From: Bradysia coprophila
Taxonomy: Eukaryota; Arthropoda; Insecta; Diptera; Sciaridae
NCBI RefSeq assembly: GCF_014529535.1
Contig: NW_023503632.1
Span: 620,001-684,000 of the forward strand
Reading direction: 5' to 3'
DNA: 64,000 bases
Part shown: one piece after another, positions 1 through 9,930 of the stretch
Position numbering within the stretch: position 1 is the first letter of the stretch
How the letters are laid out: each line of letters begins with the position of its first letter
The notes under the pieces: generated by a model
The model's input: the letters and a program-made list of their open reading frames with translations, nothing else
Told to the model about the DNA's origin: nothing
The model's database searches: none
Program-made: the position numbers and the translations under genes

Positions 1-295
1 TGTATTTCAGATATGTTTGGAACTGATTTCTATTTGTTGTAAATAATTAAAGCCAATTTTACAGAATTGAATCCCAAATAATTCAGAGGTTTTTATGAAT
101 GTTCTAGCTCTTAACCTAACTACATTCATTAGGGTGGTAAAAATGCAACCTGGCCTTTGCATTTTACAAGTTCATGATTCTGTAAACAAAGAAACGAGAT
201 GGTATTTTGACAACTTCAAAACGAAGTTTGTTCGCTAGAGAGGGTATTGATATCGCAGAATGTTCGATACAAATTCCTCTACTTCATTTCTTTGT
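1..295. other. Intergenic, no gene seen
   Basis: AT-rich sequence with no open frame or homology that I can support. It runs directly into a foldback repeat. Confidence 0.5.
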
Positions 296-492
296 ATATT
301 TTCATGTGTCGGGGCCGAAAATGAGGGAGTTTCGATATTTTTCTCAGGTTTTCGACCCCTTACATGAAAATTTTTTTGAGTATCTGTTTCGGACGATTGG
401 TTTTAGGCAATTTCGCTTGTTGTAGCCCGAACGAAGTGAGGGCTACATGCGAAAAACAATCGTCCAAAACAGATACACAAATAACTATTGTT
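296..492 (+). repeat. Foldback repeat, copy 1 (family also at 56270-56478)
   Basis: The stretch starts near 'tcatgtgtcggggccgaaaa' and ends near 'cgtccaaaacagatacaca'. A diverged copy in the same orientation lies at 56270-56478. Each copy has a GC-richer hairpin at its centre, here gtagccc at 423-429 pairing with gggctac at 440-446. The outer segments 'cagatac/gtatctg' also pair. It is a non-coding MITE-like family. Open frames through it are chance. Confidence 0.7.
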
Positions 493-501
493 GAACTACT
501 T

Positions 502-642
502 ATGAGGCTTTACATTAACTGGAGGTCATCGTTCGTTTTTGTCGTTGCTGTTGTTTGCACCATTATTTTGAATTTAATGCGCACTTACGGTACGATCTCT
601 GGCAAAAGCGAAAACTTGGAAGAAATAACACCTGCCGTGTAA
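502..642 (+). CDS. Possible 46-aa membrane/secreted micropeptide
   Basis: A short ATG-started frame (MRLYINWRSS start) has a central hydrophobic run, roughly residues 10-25, that could be a signal anchor or transmembrane segment, followed by a polar tail. An AATAAA lies about 80 bases past the stop (722-727). I do not recognise the protein. The ATG falls just outside the foldback repeat upstream. A frame this short can occur by chance, and an unseen downstream exon is possible. Confidence 0.2.
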   Translation: MRLYINWRSSFVFVVAVVCTIILNLMRTYGTISGKSENLEEITPAV

Positions 643-1486
643 ACCCATTGATGTTTTGCCGGCGACGATATATGTACTTGCGTGACATTAAGAAAAGTCA
701 ATTGAATAGAGTGTAAGACACAATAAAGAAATAAGACAAAAAAATTACGATTTCATTTGTGATTTGTAAGTTAAATGAAATTGATTGTATGAAGAAAGAA
801 AAAAGCGAGTACTGGGGACACGACGACCATTTATTTGTAAAAAAAAAAATTGCTCGTCGATATGTTATACTGTTATCATGTTCCATCAAATTCGAACGAA
901 ATACAAAAGGAAAATCAATAAATTGTTTTATCTCAATCACAAGCAATTACACCTATCAATCACCGCGAATTAGTTCCGACCTGCTACTTAGTACATCATT
1001 CGTTGTCTAAAAATGTTTGATTGTATATGATGGCACTAGTTCGGTCTTTCTGTTGATATCATACGAATAAGGTGAATTAGGGGAAAGTGCACTAATTTAG
1101 ACTTAAACTTCCCTAGATTTGGAGGATAAGCATTCTTCTAAAGCTTGTGTACAATGTGATTTTTTTCACACTAAAGTCGAAACTGACTTCATAGGTTCAC
1201 AAATTTACTGAAAATAGCCACTGGCTATCTACTTTGAAATGTTCAAGTATGTATGATACTAGTGCAGGCTTGGGATTACTATAATGACAAAATATTTCCC
1301 AAAAAAATATTTTCATGCGTCAAGAACGCGCTGCAAAAATGTTTCCCCGTTTAAAGAATGTATCCACGACGTAAACAGGCAAAGTAAAATCACGCGTCAA
1401 ATAACGCTTAAAAGTTCGTCCTAGTCTTCAGGACTTTGTCTGGGACAGATTCTGTTCCTTAGATCCCTAGTTTCTGTTCCGCAAGG
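643..1486. other. Intergenic repeat-like DNA, no gene seen
   Basis: There is no credible coding frame. The part at about 1263-1440 contains 'tcatgcgtcaagaacgcg' and 'cacgcgtcaaataacgc', which resemble text at 43280-43420 in reverse orientation, so it is probably an old dispersed repeat. Confidence 0.4.
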
Positions 1487-2411
1487 TGGCTGGACATTTC
1501 TACACTGTCAATATCATCAGGAACGATATTATCGTTAACAAAACGATGATATCGTTAACAAAACGATGATATCGTTAACAAAACGATAATATCGTTAACA
1601 AAACGATAATATCGTTAACAAAACGATAATATCGTTAACAAAACGATAATATCGTTAACAAAACGATAATATCGTTAACAAAACGATAATATCGTTAACA
1701 AAACGATAATATCGTTAACAAAACGATAATATCGTTAACAAAACGATAATATCGTTAACAAAACGATAATATCGTTAACAAAACGATAATATCATTAACA
1801 AAACGATAATATCGTTAACAAAACGATAATATCGTTAACAAAACAATATTATCGTTAACAAAACGATATTATCGTTAACAAAACGATATTATCGTTAACA
1901 AAACGATATTATCGTTAACAAAACGATAATTCACGCCGTAAGTGTGCCCAAAATTTGAATTTTAAGTGAACGATTCGATGAAAAAGTGAACCAAAAAATA
2001 CATTTCAACGCTTCCTTGTATGAAAATGACGCTGCGTTGGAAAGACCTCCGCACTTTCCATTTTGAATTTCGACCGCACTTACGGCGTGAATATCGTTAA
2101 CAAAACGATAATATCGTTAACAAAACAATATTATCGTTAACAAAACAATATTATCGTTAACAAAACGATATTATCGTTAACAAAACGATAATATCGTTAA
2201 CAAAACGATAATATCGTTAACAAAACAATATTATCGTTAACAAAACGATATTATCGTTAACAAAACGATAATATCGTTAACAAAACGATATTATCGTTAA
2301 CAAAACGATGTTATCGTACACAGTAAGATATAAGAGGACGCCAGCTTATATCGGTTTTTGACCGATAATATCGTTCATGACGATAAATATTGACCGTGTA
2401 GAAATGTCGCC
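1487..2411. repeat. Foldback element with internal 20-bp satellite
   Basis: The ends are inverted. The left end reads gacatttctacactgtca and the right end reads tgaccgtgtagaaatgtc. The same end pair bounds the much shorter element at 4318-4552. Here the interior has expanded into a satellite with unit 'atatcgttaacaaaacgata', each unit being itself close to palindromic. The satellite runs 1523-1929 and 2088-2320 and is split by a small inserted repeat. It looks like a MITE whose core amplified. Confidence 0.8.
1930..2093. mobile_element. MITE inserted inside the satellite
   Basis: A 160-bp insert has perfect inverted ends, ttcacgccgtaagtg and cacttacggcgtgaa. It interrupts one satellite unit. 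Comparing with uninterrupted units shows that 'at' is present on both sides but only once in the intact unit, which fits a 2-bp target duplication. It has no coding capacity. The insertion post-dates the satellite expansion. Confidence 0.75.
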
Positions 2412-2475
2412 TCTCCGTTCTTTAGGTCACATGCTGTTTCTGATTGTTTAAAACTTTTTCAGTCTTCTGCGGAAT

Positions 2476-3260
2476 ATGAAAGATTCATTGAATGCTAGCT
2501 CATCGGTAAACACCTCAGCAAATAGGATGCTAAGGGAAAGTAAGAATTGAAGTCAGACAGAAAAAAGTTATCAAATTTTGAATAGAAACAGTTTCACAGT
2601 GGGATTTCTTCCTATTTAAACACAGACAGTTAACACAGGTCAAGAAACTTTTACGAGAACGGGAACTATTTCTATTCACAGTTTTTTTTATCGGTCGAAA
2701 TGTTCACTTATTACCAAAATGTGAAATCTCTAACTTTATATGTTTTTAGATCAACGATTTTCCACAAATTCCGACATGAGATCAGTACAGAGAGAACAGG
2801 AACATGTTCAGAGGACAAAGTAAAACGAAAATAATTTTCAATCACCAGCCTATGACAATTATACAAAATTCTATTCCCATTCAGCGACAACACCGAATAC
2901 AATGTGAAGAAAATTCAAAACCCAGTCGGTTATCTGCAAGAAATGTGTGCAAAGTATGGTTTTTCAGAACCGACCTACGGCATTTTAAAGCAGAACGGAC
3001 CTCACGATACAGCATTCTCCATTTTTTGTCAAGTCCAAGGATATTATCGAGTGGTGTCTTCAAATACACAGGAAAAGGGAAAGGAGATGGCAGCTAGGGA
3101 AATTATTTTATGCATTAAAAGGGGTGAGACTTTGATTAATTTCTTATATACGAAGGTGGGCGGAAGAGATTCTACGATTAAATTAGTTAGAAACATTAAC
3201 ACTGTCGGCGATATGCATCTGCAAACCAAATTGTTGAGCAAAGGGAGACAGCAGTATTAG
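2476..3260 (+). CDS. dsRNA-binding-domain protein, module 1 (3 exons)
   Basis: The spliced model has exons 2476-2539, 2750-2819 and 2885-3260, giving 169 aa. Donors GTAAG and GTAAA and acceptors TTTTTAG and CATTCAG keep one frame, with intron phases 1 and 2. The last exon encodes one dsRNA-binding domain (about residues 52-120): the first helix has NPVGYLQEMC, then three strands, then the second helix KGKEMAAREIIL. The wording is closest to the second domain of Loquacious/TRBP/PACT, small proteins that present dsRNA to Dicer. Only one domain is present, where Loquacious or R2D2 has two or three. The lysine cluster before helix 2 is weaker (TQEKGK) than in module 2. Two paralogous modules follow downstream. 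The start is the first ATG of an open exon and could lie further upstream. Small-RNA function is inferred. Confidence 0.65.
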
Positions 3261-3285
3261 ATACGAGACAATGAGACGAAATACA

Positions 3286-3357
3286 GTGCGCGCAGAAAGT
3301 TGTCGAACATGTGAAGAATACAAGCTCTTCACATGGTCGACAACTTTCTGAGTGCAC
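3286..3357. repeat. 72-nt hairpin between dsRBD modules 1 and 2
   Basis: The arms 3286-3317 and 3326-3357 are 32 nt each with about 29 positions complementary. They are separated by an 8-nt loop (atacaagc). Size and shape resemble a pre-miRNA, but it could equally be the core of a small foldback repeat. No second copy was noticed in the window. Confidence 0.6.
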
Positions 3358-3434
3358 GTTACACCCAGTCTTTCTACTCAAAATTTCGGTGAAAATTTTC
3401 ACTGAATTAACTGTAACCATTGATGTAATTCCAG

Positions 3435-3834
3435 CGATCGACCTTGAATATAAAAATCGCAACGAGTCACTCATTTGCAAAGACTTAACGAAAGCTGTTG
3501 CACCCGAAACATTGTCCGAAAACTCGAGGTATTTTGGAATCGATGTTTCGCCACCATACCAACCCAGACTATACACTGTCCAATTTCTTTTAATTACAGC
3601 GAAAATACGAAACGAAATGTGAACTACGTGGGAATTCTGCAGGAATTGTGCGTTCGAAAACATCTTCCACCGCCCAATTATGGAACCGAAAATGTCACTG
3701 GCACGCCCAACAATCCGAGTTTCTACATTTTTTGTGAGGTAGGACCAATTAAGGGATATGGAATCGCTCGTAATAAGAAAAGTGCGAAACAGATGGCTGC
3801 CGAAAAAGTTCTCGAACAGTTCGAAACGAGTTAG
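3435..3834 (+). CDS. dsRNA-binding-domain protein, module 2 (5' end unresolved)
   Basis: There are two exons, 3435-3528 (94 nt, entered in phase 1, left in phase 2) and 3600-3834, with a 71-bp intron. The second exon encodes one dsRNA-binding domain beginning near NVNYVGILQELC and ending EQFETS before the stop. The helix-2 lysine signature NKKSAKQMAAEK is intact, so this module looks the most competent to bind RNA. No in-frame ATG occurs in the first exon, so a further 5' exon is needed. The first exon of module 1 (2476-2539) has the matching phase, so the modules may be alternative 3' ends of one gene. Otherwise this is a separate gene or a decaying copy. The exon layout is homologous to modules 1 and 3. 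Confidence 0.6.
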
Positions 3835-4317
3835 TGGAAATTTTGTTTGCTCTAATTATATTTTGATGCGTGTGTGGCAGTTTTGCTTGCTTTTGGTTTT
3901 TGTTTGCACTTTTTTTGGTGATGAGTTTCCTCCTTTAACAATCTGTCTAATGAGCGACACGACCAATAATAATTTTGTTCTAAGATTTGTTCATTTAGAG
4001 AAATTCTTTCGTGTTAGGCTTGTTGTGACCTTTTTTTTGCCTTTATCTGATCTCTTTACTTGACCAACCCATAACTCATTCAACTAAGTCGAGTTCATTC
4101 ACAGCACTGCTACTAGCATGAACACTGAATTGACAAGGGTCAAATTTGGAGGCTTCTAGTAGCAGTGCTGTGGTTCATTCAATGAACTTCATTGTGCACA
4201 TTACATGCGAATGTCGACCCACCGATATAATACTTCGTCTGTGTAATCTCCGGAGCACAATTTGCTATAATAGAGATTATTATGGGGTCGACAAGCGATA
4301 GCTCATGGAAGTTTGGT
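3835..4317. other. Intergenic between dsRBD modules
   Basis: No coding exon is supported. I see no AATAAA after module 2 in this stretch. It holds the small inverted repeat at 4101-4171. Confidence 0.5.
4101..4171. repeat. Short inverted repeat (foldback)
   Basis: The 16-bp arms acagcactgctactag and ctagtagcagtgctgt flank about 39 bp. It is probably a small MITE remnant. Confidence 0.6.
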
Positions 4318-4552
4318 GGCTGGTCATTTCTACACGGTCAGGAACGATATCATCGTCCACAAGACGTTTTTTGAACGATAATATCGTTTTCTAGAATATT
4401 AGGGCGGTATTATAATCTTTTTTAACGATATTATCGTCCAAAATACGATATTATCGTTCAGAAAACGATAGTATCGTCAAAAAAACGACATTGTCTGTAA
4501 AACGATACAATCGTTCCTGACAGTGTAGAAATGTCGCATCTCCTGGAAATTC
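4318..4552. repeat. Second copy of the atatcg-type foldback element
   Basis: The inverted ends (gtcatttctacacggtcagg and cctgacagtgtagaaatg) match those of the element at 1487-2411. The interior has only a few degenerate 'acgataatatcg' units. It therefore shows the short, unexpanded form of the same family, and it separates dsRBD modules 2 and 3. Confidence 0.75.
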
Positions 4553-4707
4553 GTTTTGGACGGCGATTCTGAAGAGATTTTTTTTTCTCTATTTGTATGC
4601 TTTGGAATGAATTCCAGTTTAATTTAGTGCTGCCCCCAATATTGTCTTGCTTTTTATGTGTTTTTAAGCGAGCGAAATGTTTCTATTTTTTTTCTTTATT
4701 TCACCAG

Positions 4708-5142
4708 TGAAAACTGACCTTTTCGACAAAGAAAGCAAACAGGTCGAAAACAATGAAATCCATCAGACGGCCCTCACCACAAAACGCTATCCATTATTGA
4801 GGTAATCCACCAAAGCATTGCTTCGTTTATTGCGCCGCAACTTAAAACGAAATTATCTTTCAATGCAGAGAAACGCCACAAGAAACGTTTACCGTCGTTC
4901 CGAATCCAGTCGGTCATCTTCAGGAACTGTGCGTCAAAAATCGATTGAGACCGCCCATATATGAAGTGGTCAAAATGGATGGACCTTCGCATTGTCCCAC
5001 ATTCATTACGTCTTGCAAAGTTGAATACTTTTACCAGGAAGCCACGTCGAGTAACAAGAAAAAAGGAAAAGAATTGGCAGCGTTGAAAATACTTAAATGT
5101 TTGATGGAATACCGATCGCCACCGGAAATTGCAGATATTTAG
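4708..5142 (+). CDS. dsRNA-binding-domain protein, module 3 (5' end unresolved)
   Basis: The two exons are 4708-4801 (94 nt) and 4869-5142, with a 67-bp intron. Acceptors are TTTCACCAG and CAATGCAG, and the donor is TTGAG/GTAATC. The first exon has exactly the length and phases of the module 2 exon (phase 1 in, phase 2 out). The second encodes one dsRNA-binding domain: NPVGHLQELC in helix 1, RPPIYEV, then NKKKGKELAALKIL in helix 2, ending ADI before the stop. An AATAAA follows at 5363, the only canonical one seen in the cluster. The first exon opens on TG AAA, so an upstream exon ending in A would give the start ATG, or the upstream exon is shared with module 1. Confidence 0.6.
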
Positions 5143-6457
5143 ACACGTTAAGCATAAATTCGGCGAATGGAAATATAGCGCGTGTGCATGGCCTACTTTA
5201 GAGAGATCGTTGCCGTAACCTTGCCCTCAATCGTTCCTCTAAAATGGGCCGTGCTAATGCGTCCACTATTACTGGCTCTACCCAGCCACAAATGCATGAA
5301 TTCCTTATCTCTCATACAAAAAGCAGGTACAGCCGTTCATGATTTGTGGTTGCGGTATTGCCAATAAAATATTATTTTAATGTAACGTAGAATAATCGAG
5401 ACTAACCGACCTAATAATTAGAGGTCTAATAATATTAACCAAATTCATTGTTAGAGATTTTCGCATGTGAATCAGTTGCGAAACGTTCGGTTTTGGTATA
5501 GACCAAAATAATTATGCAACCGGTGCTACATGTCATCCAGTTATCGAAAAGCGAAGACAAGCTATGTGCTGCGGTAAATGTGGTCTTTTTTATACCAGCA
5601 ATGCATAAAGGTGATGTGGCCAATTGGTGAATTATAATAAAAGTGAAATGTCATTGATTTAGCTTCATAGGCTGACGGTGTAATTTCTCTGTATCAAAAA
5701 ACTTCTATGGATATCGTGAGACTATTCGAAACGAATTTGAAATCAAGGAAATTGGAGATGTCCCATTTCTGCATATTCATTCATCCAAACATAATCTCAA
5801 TCACATCGTCTAAAAAGCTCATAGACAGTGTCACTTCAATGACAACACCTAAAGCATCTGAAGGTTAAAGTTAAACCGACAACAAACTGAATATCTTTGT
5901 CTCCCATTAAGGTTTCAAAGTTCGCATACACACTCACTATCACTTTTACAGTCTACACGTTCGATCGAAAGCAACACGACCTAATTCACAAGTTCAATCG
6001 TCATTTAACTGGCAGAGCGAAAACAAGAGCTACAGTGCTCCTTCCCTCACTGGCCTATTTCGGCTTCTGAGATCGTTGATGGCCTACGAGGGTAGTATAG
6101 GACAGCCCATCAACCCATACTTGAACAAGTATAACACTTTTGCGAGGGATCTTTTATGGGATCGTGTAAAAGTTCGTTTAGATTGAAAATTACACAGATT
6201 GTACAGTTAGAGGCAGTCTACGTCTATGGTTAGAGGCAGTGAAATTTGAGCATTAATTTGCTTCAGGTGTTTTTCAGCTGATCCACACAAACAATCAAAG
6301 GGTTTAACAAATGATTTAAACAGGGGGTTACATTTAATTAAATGGATTTTATAGTAAAAAGAAGCCGTTCTGTTACATTTCTTTCCCGTGACTCTCCTGC
6401 AAGAAACGTAGTTTTTACAAGATTTATAAGGTGTTAAGTTTAAATTTTGTGCACAAT
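5143..6457. other. Intergenic, no gene seen
   Basis: The stretch carries the AATAAA at 5363-5368, probably the 3' end of the dsRBD cluster. Otherwise it has only short chance frames. A fragment 'agaggcagtgaaatttgagc' at 6230 matches one arm of the foldback at 36476-36613. Confidence 0.45.
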
Positions 6458-6601
6458 CAAAGCACCTAGCAGGGTAATACAAAAAAATTGAGAAGTACTT
6501 TAATTGCAAAATTACCATTAGGGCTGCTAATGGTATTATTGGTATCAAAAAACTACTCTATTTGACATGGTAGAACCTCTATTACCCTGCTAGGTGCTTT
6601 G
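6458..6601. mobile_element. 144-bp MITE
   Basis: The inverted ends are perfect over about 22 bp (caaagcacctagcagggta at the left, its complement at 6580-6601). The interior is AT-rich and has no coding capacity. Confidence 0.75.
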
Positions 6602-6937
6602 AGGAATTCAATTTTTATCCTTGACGTTAAACGTTAATTGTCATATGGGGAAATGACAGCCTAGGTCAAAAACTTTTGTTTAGCAACTGTCAAGCGGATC
6701 ACTCAACAACTTTATTTTGATGAGTAGACTATTATAACTTTTCTAACCGGCTTTAACACCCATAAAAATGCAGAGGGAATCTTCAAAAAAATAATTAGGA
6801 ACCTTAAGAACGTGTGACGTCATTTTCGTTACATTTTATCGGTTCGACTATATTCATTTACGTGCTAGCGTGCGGAATGTCCAGTTTACGTCTCTGTTTG
6901 TGACAGTGGAAACGCACTTACCAAGCGCTAGGATGTA

Positions 6938-7338
6938 ATAAATATTATGCACGTATGACAAAGCGGTCGAGGCTTGCCGAGACGGCTTGACATACGTGCA
7001 TATTATTTTTTATCGCATAAGCGAAAACGAGACAACAAGATATGCGAATGACACTTTGACAATTTACAGAAGTATAATGTTTGTTTATATAATCCTAGGT
7101 GAATAATTTTTTCGGGGAATCACACCGCGTATGCGATAATAAATATTATGCACGTATGACAAAGCGGTCGAGGCTTGCCGAGACGGCTTGTCATACGTGC
7201 ATATTCTTTTTTATCGCATAAGCGAAAACGAGACAACAAGATATGCGAATGACACTTTGACAATTTACAGAAGTATAATGTTTGTTTATATATCCTAGGT
7301 GAATAATTTTTTCGGGGAATCACACCGCGTATGCGATA
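6938..7338. repeat. 201-bp tandem duplication of a foldback unit
   Basis: Two head-to-tail copies (6938-7138 and 7139-7338) differ at only a few positions. Each copy contains the hairpin gcacgtatgacaa...ttg(a/t)catacgtgc around the GC-rich loop 'cggtcgaggcttgccgag', and ends at 'cgtatgcgata'. The near-identity indicates a recent duplication. Confidence 0.85.
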
Positions 7339-7672
7339 AAATAAATTACTTAATTCCTTGTAAATTGTTGTTTTAGCAAGTGTGAAAGTTGCGGAACGAG
7401 CCGAAGGCGAGGCATTATCAGTTGAAATACCCACTTATCTTTGACATAAATTCGAACATTGAATGGGCTCTCAAAATTTGTATCTTCATAATAAATATAA
7501 GAATTAATTTAAGAATACGCAACGCATTGTATAGATGTTATTAACATACGCAACCCAATTTTATGTTTTCATCAAAAATTTGTGTCAACCCAATCGATGT
7601 AAAGTGAAAGCAAAGCACTGTCAAGCACCGAAGCTGACTTTGACATCACTCATTTAGAAGGCCAAAAACACA
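7339..7672. other. Intergenic, no gene seen
   Basis: AT-rich sequence between two repeats, with no supported coding or RNA feature. Confidence 0.4.
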
Positions 7673-8190
7673 CCCAACAAAAATCTCTTCGAGAAAAGTG
7701 TGACGCAGTCTTTGAAGTACAATTTCTAAAATGAATGATATCGCTAGAGTTGACGCTTTCAGCTTCGTTACGCAAAAATTAAATTTTACACCCAATTTTA
7801 GTTCAAACAAGCTGGCTTAGTTTTTCTCATCATCTGCCAAATAATTTTTACCAAAAAAAATTTGACTGGAAACAACCAAAATTTTACCAAAAAAATCTGC
7901 GTCGCATGTGGCAGATAAATTTTCTTGCTGGTCTGTTCCTGAACATTTGCCACTTTGCGACGCAGATTTTTTTGGTAAAATTTTGGTTGTTTCCAGTCAA
8001 ATTTTTTTTTGGTAAAAATTATTTGGCAGATGATGAGAAAAACTAAGCCAGCTTGTTTGAACTAAAATTGGGTGTAAAATTTAATTTTTGCGTAACGAAG
8101 CTGAAAGCGTCAACTCTAGCGATATCATTCATTTTAGAAATTGTACTTCAAAGACTGCGTCACACTTTTCTCGAAGAGATTTTTGTTGGG
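7673..8190. repeat. 518-bp near-perfect palindrome
   Basis: Arms 7673-7913 and 7948-8190 (about 241 bp each) are reverse complements with almost no mismatch, around a spacer of about 34 bp. The outer ends read cccaacaaaaatctcttcg and its complement. Transcription in either direction would give one long hairpin RNA. There are no open frames of note. It may be a foldback transposon, or an inverted duplication formed once. Confidence 0.9.
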
Positions 8191-8244
8191 ATATCAGTCG
8201 TTTTAGAAGTTTTAGAACACTGCTTTTTATAACAGTTTATAACA

Positions 8245-8536
8245 GAAATTCGAAAATTTGACGAAATTCGAAAATTTGACGAAATTTAAAAATTTGACGA
8301 AATTCGAAAATTTGACGAAATTCGAAAATTTGACGAAATTCGAAAATTTGACGAAATTCGAAAATTTCACGAAAATCGAATATTTGACGAAATTCGAAAA
8401 TTTGACGAAATTCGAAAATTTGACGAAAATCGAAAATTTGACGAAAATCGAAAATTTGACGAAATTCGAAAATTTGACGAAATTCGAAAATTTGACGAAA
8501 TTCGAAAATTTGACGAAATTCGAAAATTTGACGAAA
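8245..8536. repeat. 18-bp satellite, about 16 copies
   Basis: The unit is aaattcgaaaatttgacg. Since 18 is a multiple of 3 and the unit lacks stops in several frames, long open frames appear on both strands (TKFENL-like and VKFSNF-like repeats). They are artefacts of periodicity. Occasional units carry single changes (aaatcg, ttcacg). Confidence 0.9.
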
Positions 8537-8803
8537 GTAATTCTCCTGTCACCATTCAAGAAATATCTCTAAAACCCTAATTGACCCACCCATTTCCAAC
8601 TTTCGATATTTTTCACATATGTCCCTCTGTTCTACTCGTAAAACTCTGAGACTTTGCCGAAGAAAGTAACTCTCTATCTGTCACCATTCAAGAAATACCT
8701 CTAAAAACATAATTGACCCACCCATTTCCAACTTTCGACATTTTTCACACTCTGTTCTACTCGTAAAACTCTGAGACTTTGCCGAAGAAAGTAATTCTCT
8801 ATC
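8537..8803. repeat. 132-bp direct duplication
   Basis: Two copies of a block starting at 'tgtcaccattcaagaaat' (8547 and 8679) and ending at 'gccgaagaaagtaa' follow the satellite. They differ by a small indel and a few bases. Confidence 0.75.
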
Positions 8804-9774
8804 TCTCATAACCCAAAAAAATATTAGTCCTTTCATCCTACGCTCGAGTAGCTCAAAATTTGGTCACTCTAATCACTCTAGCTCAAACGAATCTGCCCCG
8901 ATTTTTTATTTTTTTTTTGTTCGAATCGTGTTACGAATACCTTTCATTTGATGGGTCGCACGCCTCTGTAGGTTTCAATACAGCTAAGCTACAGCCGAAA
9001 ACGCGTTCCCGACCCTCGAAAGCCACACTCTGAAACCACTTCGAGGCCAATAAAACAAAATTCTGGTTTTTCCTGGGGTAATGGCGTATCACATTTTCAT
9101 TTTTATGCCCACCCTGAGGTTCCTGCAAAATTTCATGGAGATTGGCTGACTAGTTTCCGAGATCGACCGTCGATAGATAGACAGATAGACAGATAGACAG
9201 ATAGATAGAAACATACAGAGTAAGTTGAAAGATTTTGATTGTTTGGAAAACGTTAATTTGGTGCATTTTCTATCAAAATGACCAACTTCAAAACGATATA
9301 TCTCCGGCAATTTTAAAGTTACATAGTCGAGTGATAGCTCGTTTTGCTCGTATTTGAAGCGCGAATAAGATAGAATAGGATTTGTGGTGATACAGGCCAA
9401 AGGAAAGAAACTTAAATTCTCGCCTATATATAGTTGCCGCGTCTCAAAAAAATTTCTTCGTTCTTTTTTTGGAAGTTAGACTGCGTCAAGTCCTCCGCTA
9501 TCGCTCCGGACATGATTTTTTTAAAATTTTTGATAGTCATTGTATGAAAAAGAATAGCCAGCTTTGATCGGTTCAGTCCTCTATTTGAGTGACGTCAAAG
9601 TCAGCTTCAAGAAAATTGCGTTGGTCGAATGACATTTCTAGTGAGAAAAGTGCAGCACTTTCTCTCCCGCCGTGAGGAGAAAATAGAAATGTCACTTTGT
9701 TTATGTTTTCGAAAATGGTATAGCAAATCGATGTTTTCGTTTTGTAGAGAAAAACAGGAAAACATAACATGCAC
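8804..9774. other. Intergenic, no gene seen
   Basis: It contains a short gatagaca microsatellite at about 9172-9208 and no credible coding exon. Confidence 0.45.
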
Positions 9775-9930
9775 CAACGCACTTCAAGCATGAGTGGTAC
9801 TAGAGTACTGAAACGGGACAGTGTATCAAACAAATTTTTGCACTATAAAAAAATCTGTAAACATTTTTCATACAAAATAGTCCTTTATTTGTCATGTGTC
9901 ACTCGAAGAACTTTTGCTTGAAGTGCGTTG
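9775..9930 (-). mobile_element. MITE family M1, copy 1
   Basis: The terminal inverted repeats are caacgcacttcaagca and tgcttgaagtgcgttg. The interior carries 'cagtactctagtaccac'- and 'catacaaaatagt'-type text shared with the copies at 10651-10806 and 25210-25370, here in reverse orientation. It is about 156 bp and non-coding. Confidence 0.8.

Noticed and set aside
1523-2320. CRISPR-like array
   Set aside because: Repeats are directly abutting with no variable spacers, and the context is a eukaryotic foldback element.
3196-3663. 155-codon minus-strand frame across dsRBD module 2
   Set aside because: It reads through the hairpin and antisense to the dsRBD exons, and no family was recognised.
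8227-8572. Long open frames on both strands reading TKFENL/VKFSNF repeats
   Set aside because: They arise from an 18-bp satellite that lacks stops in several frames; no start context or flanking exon supports a gene.
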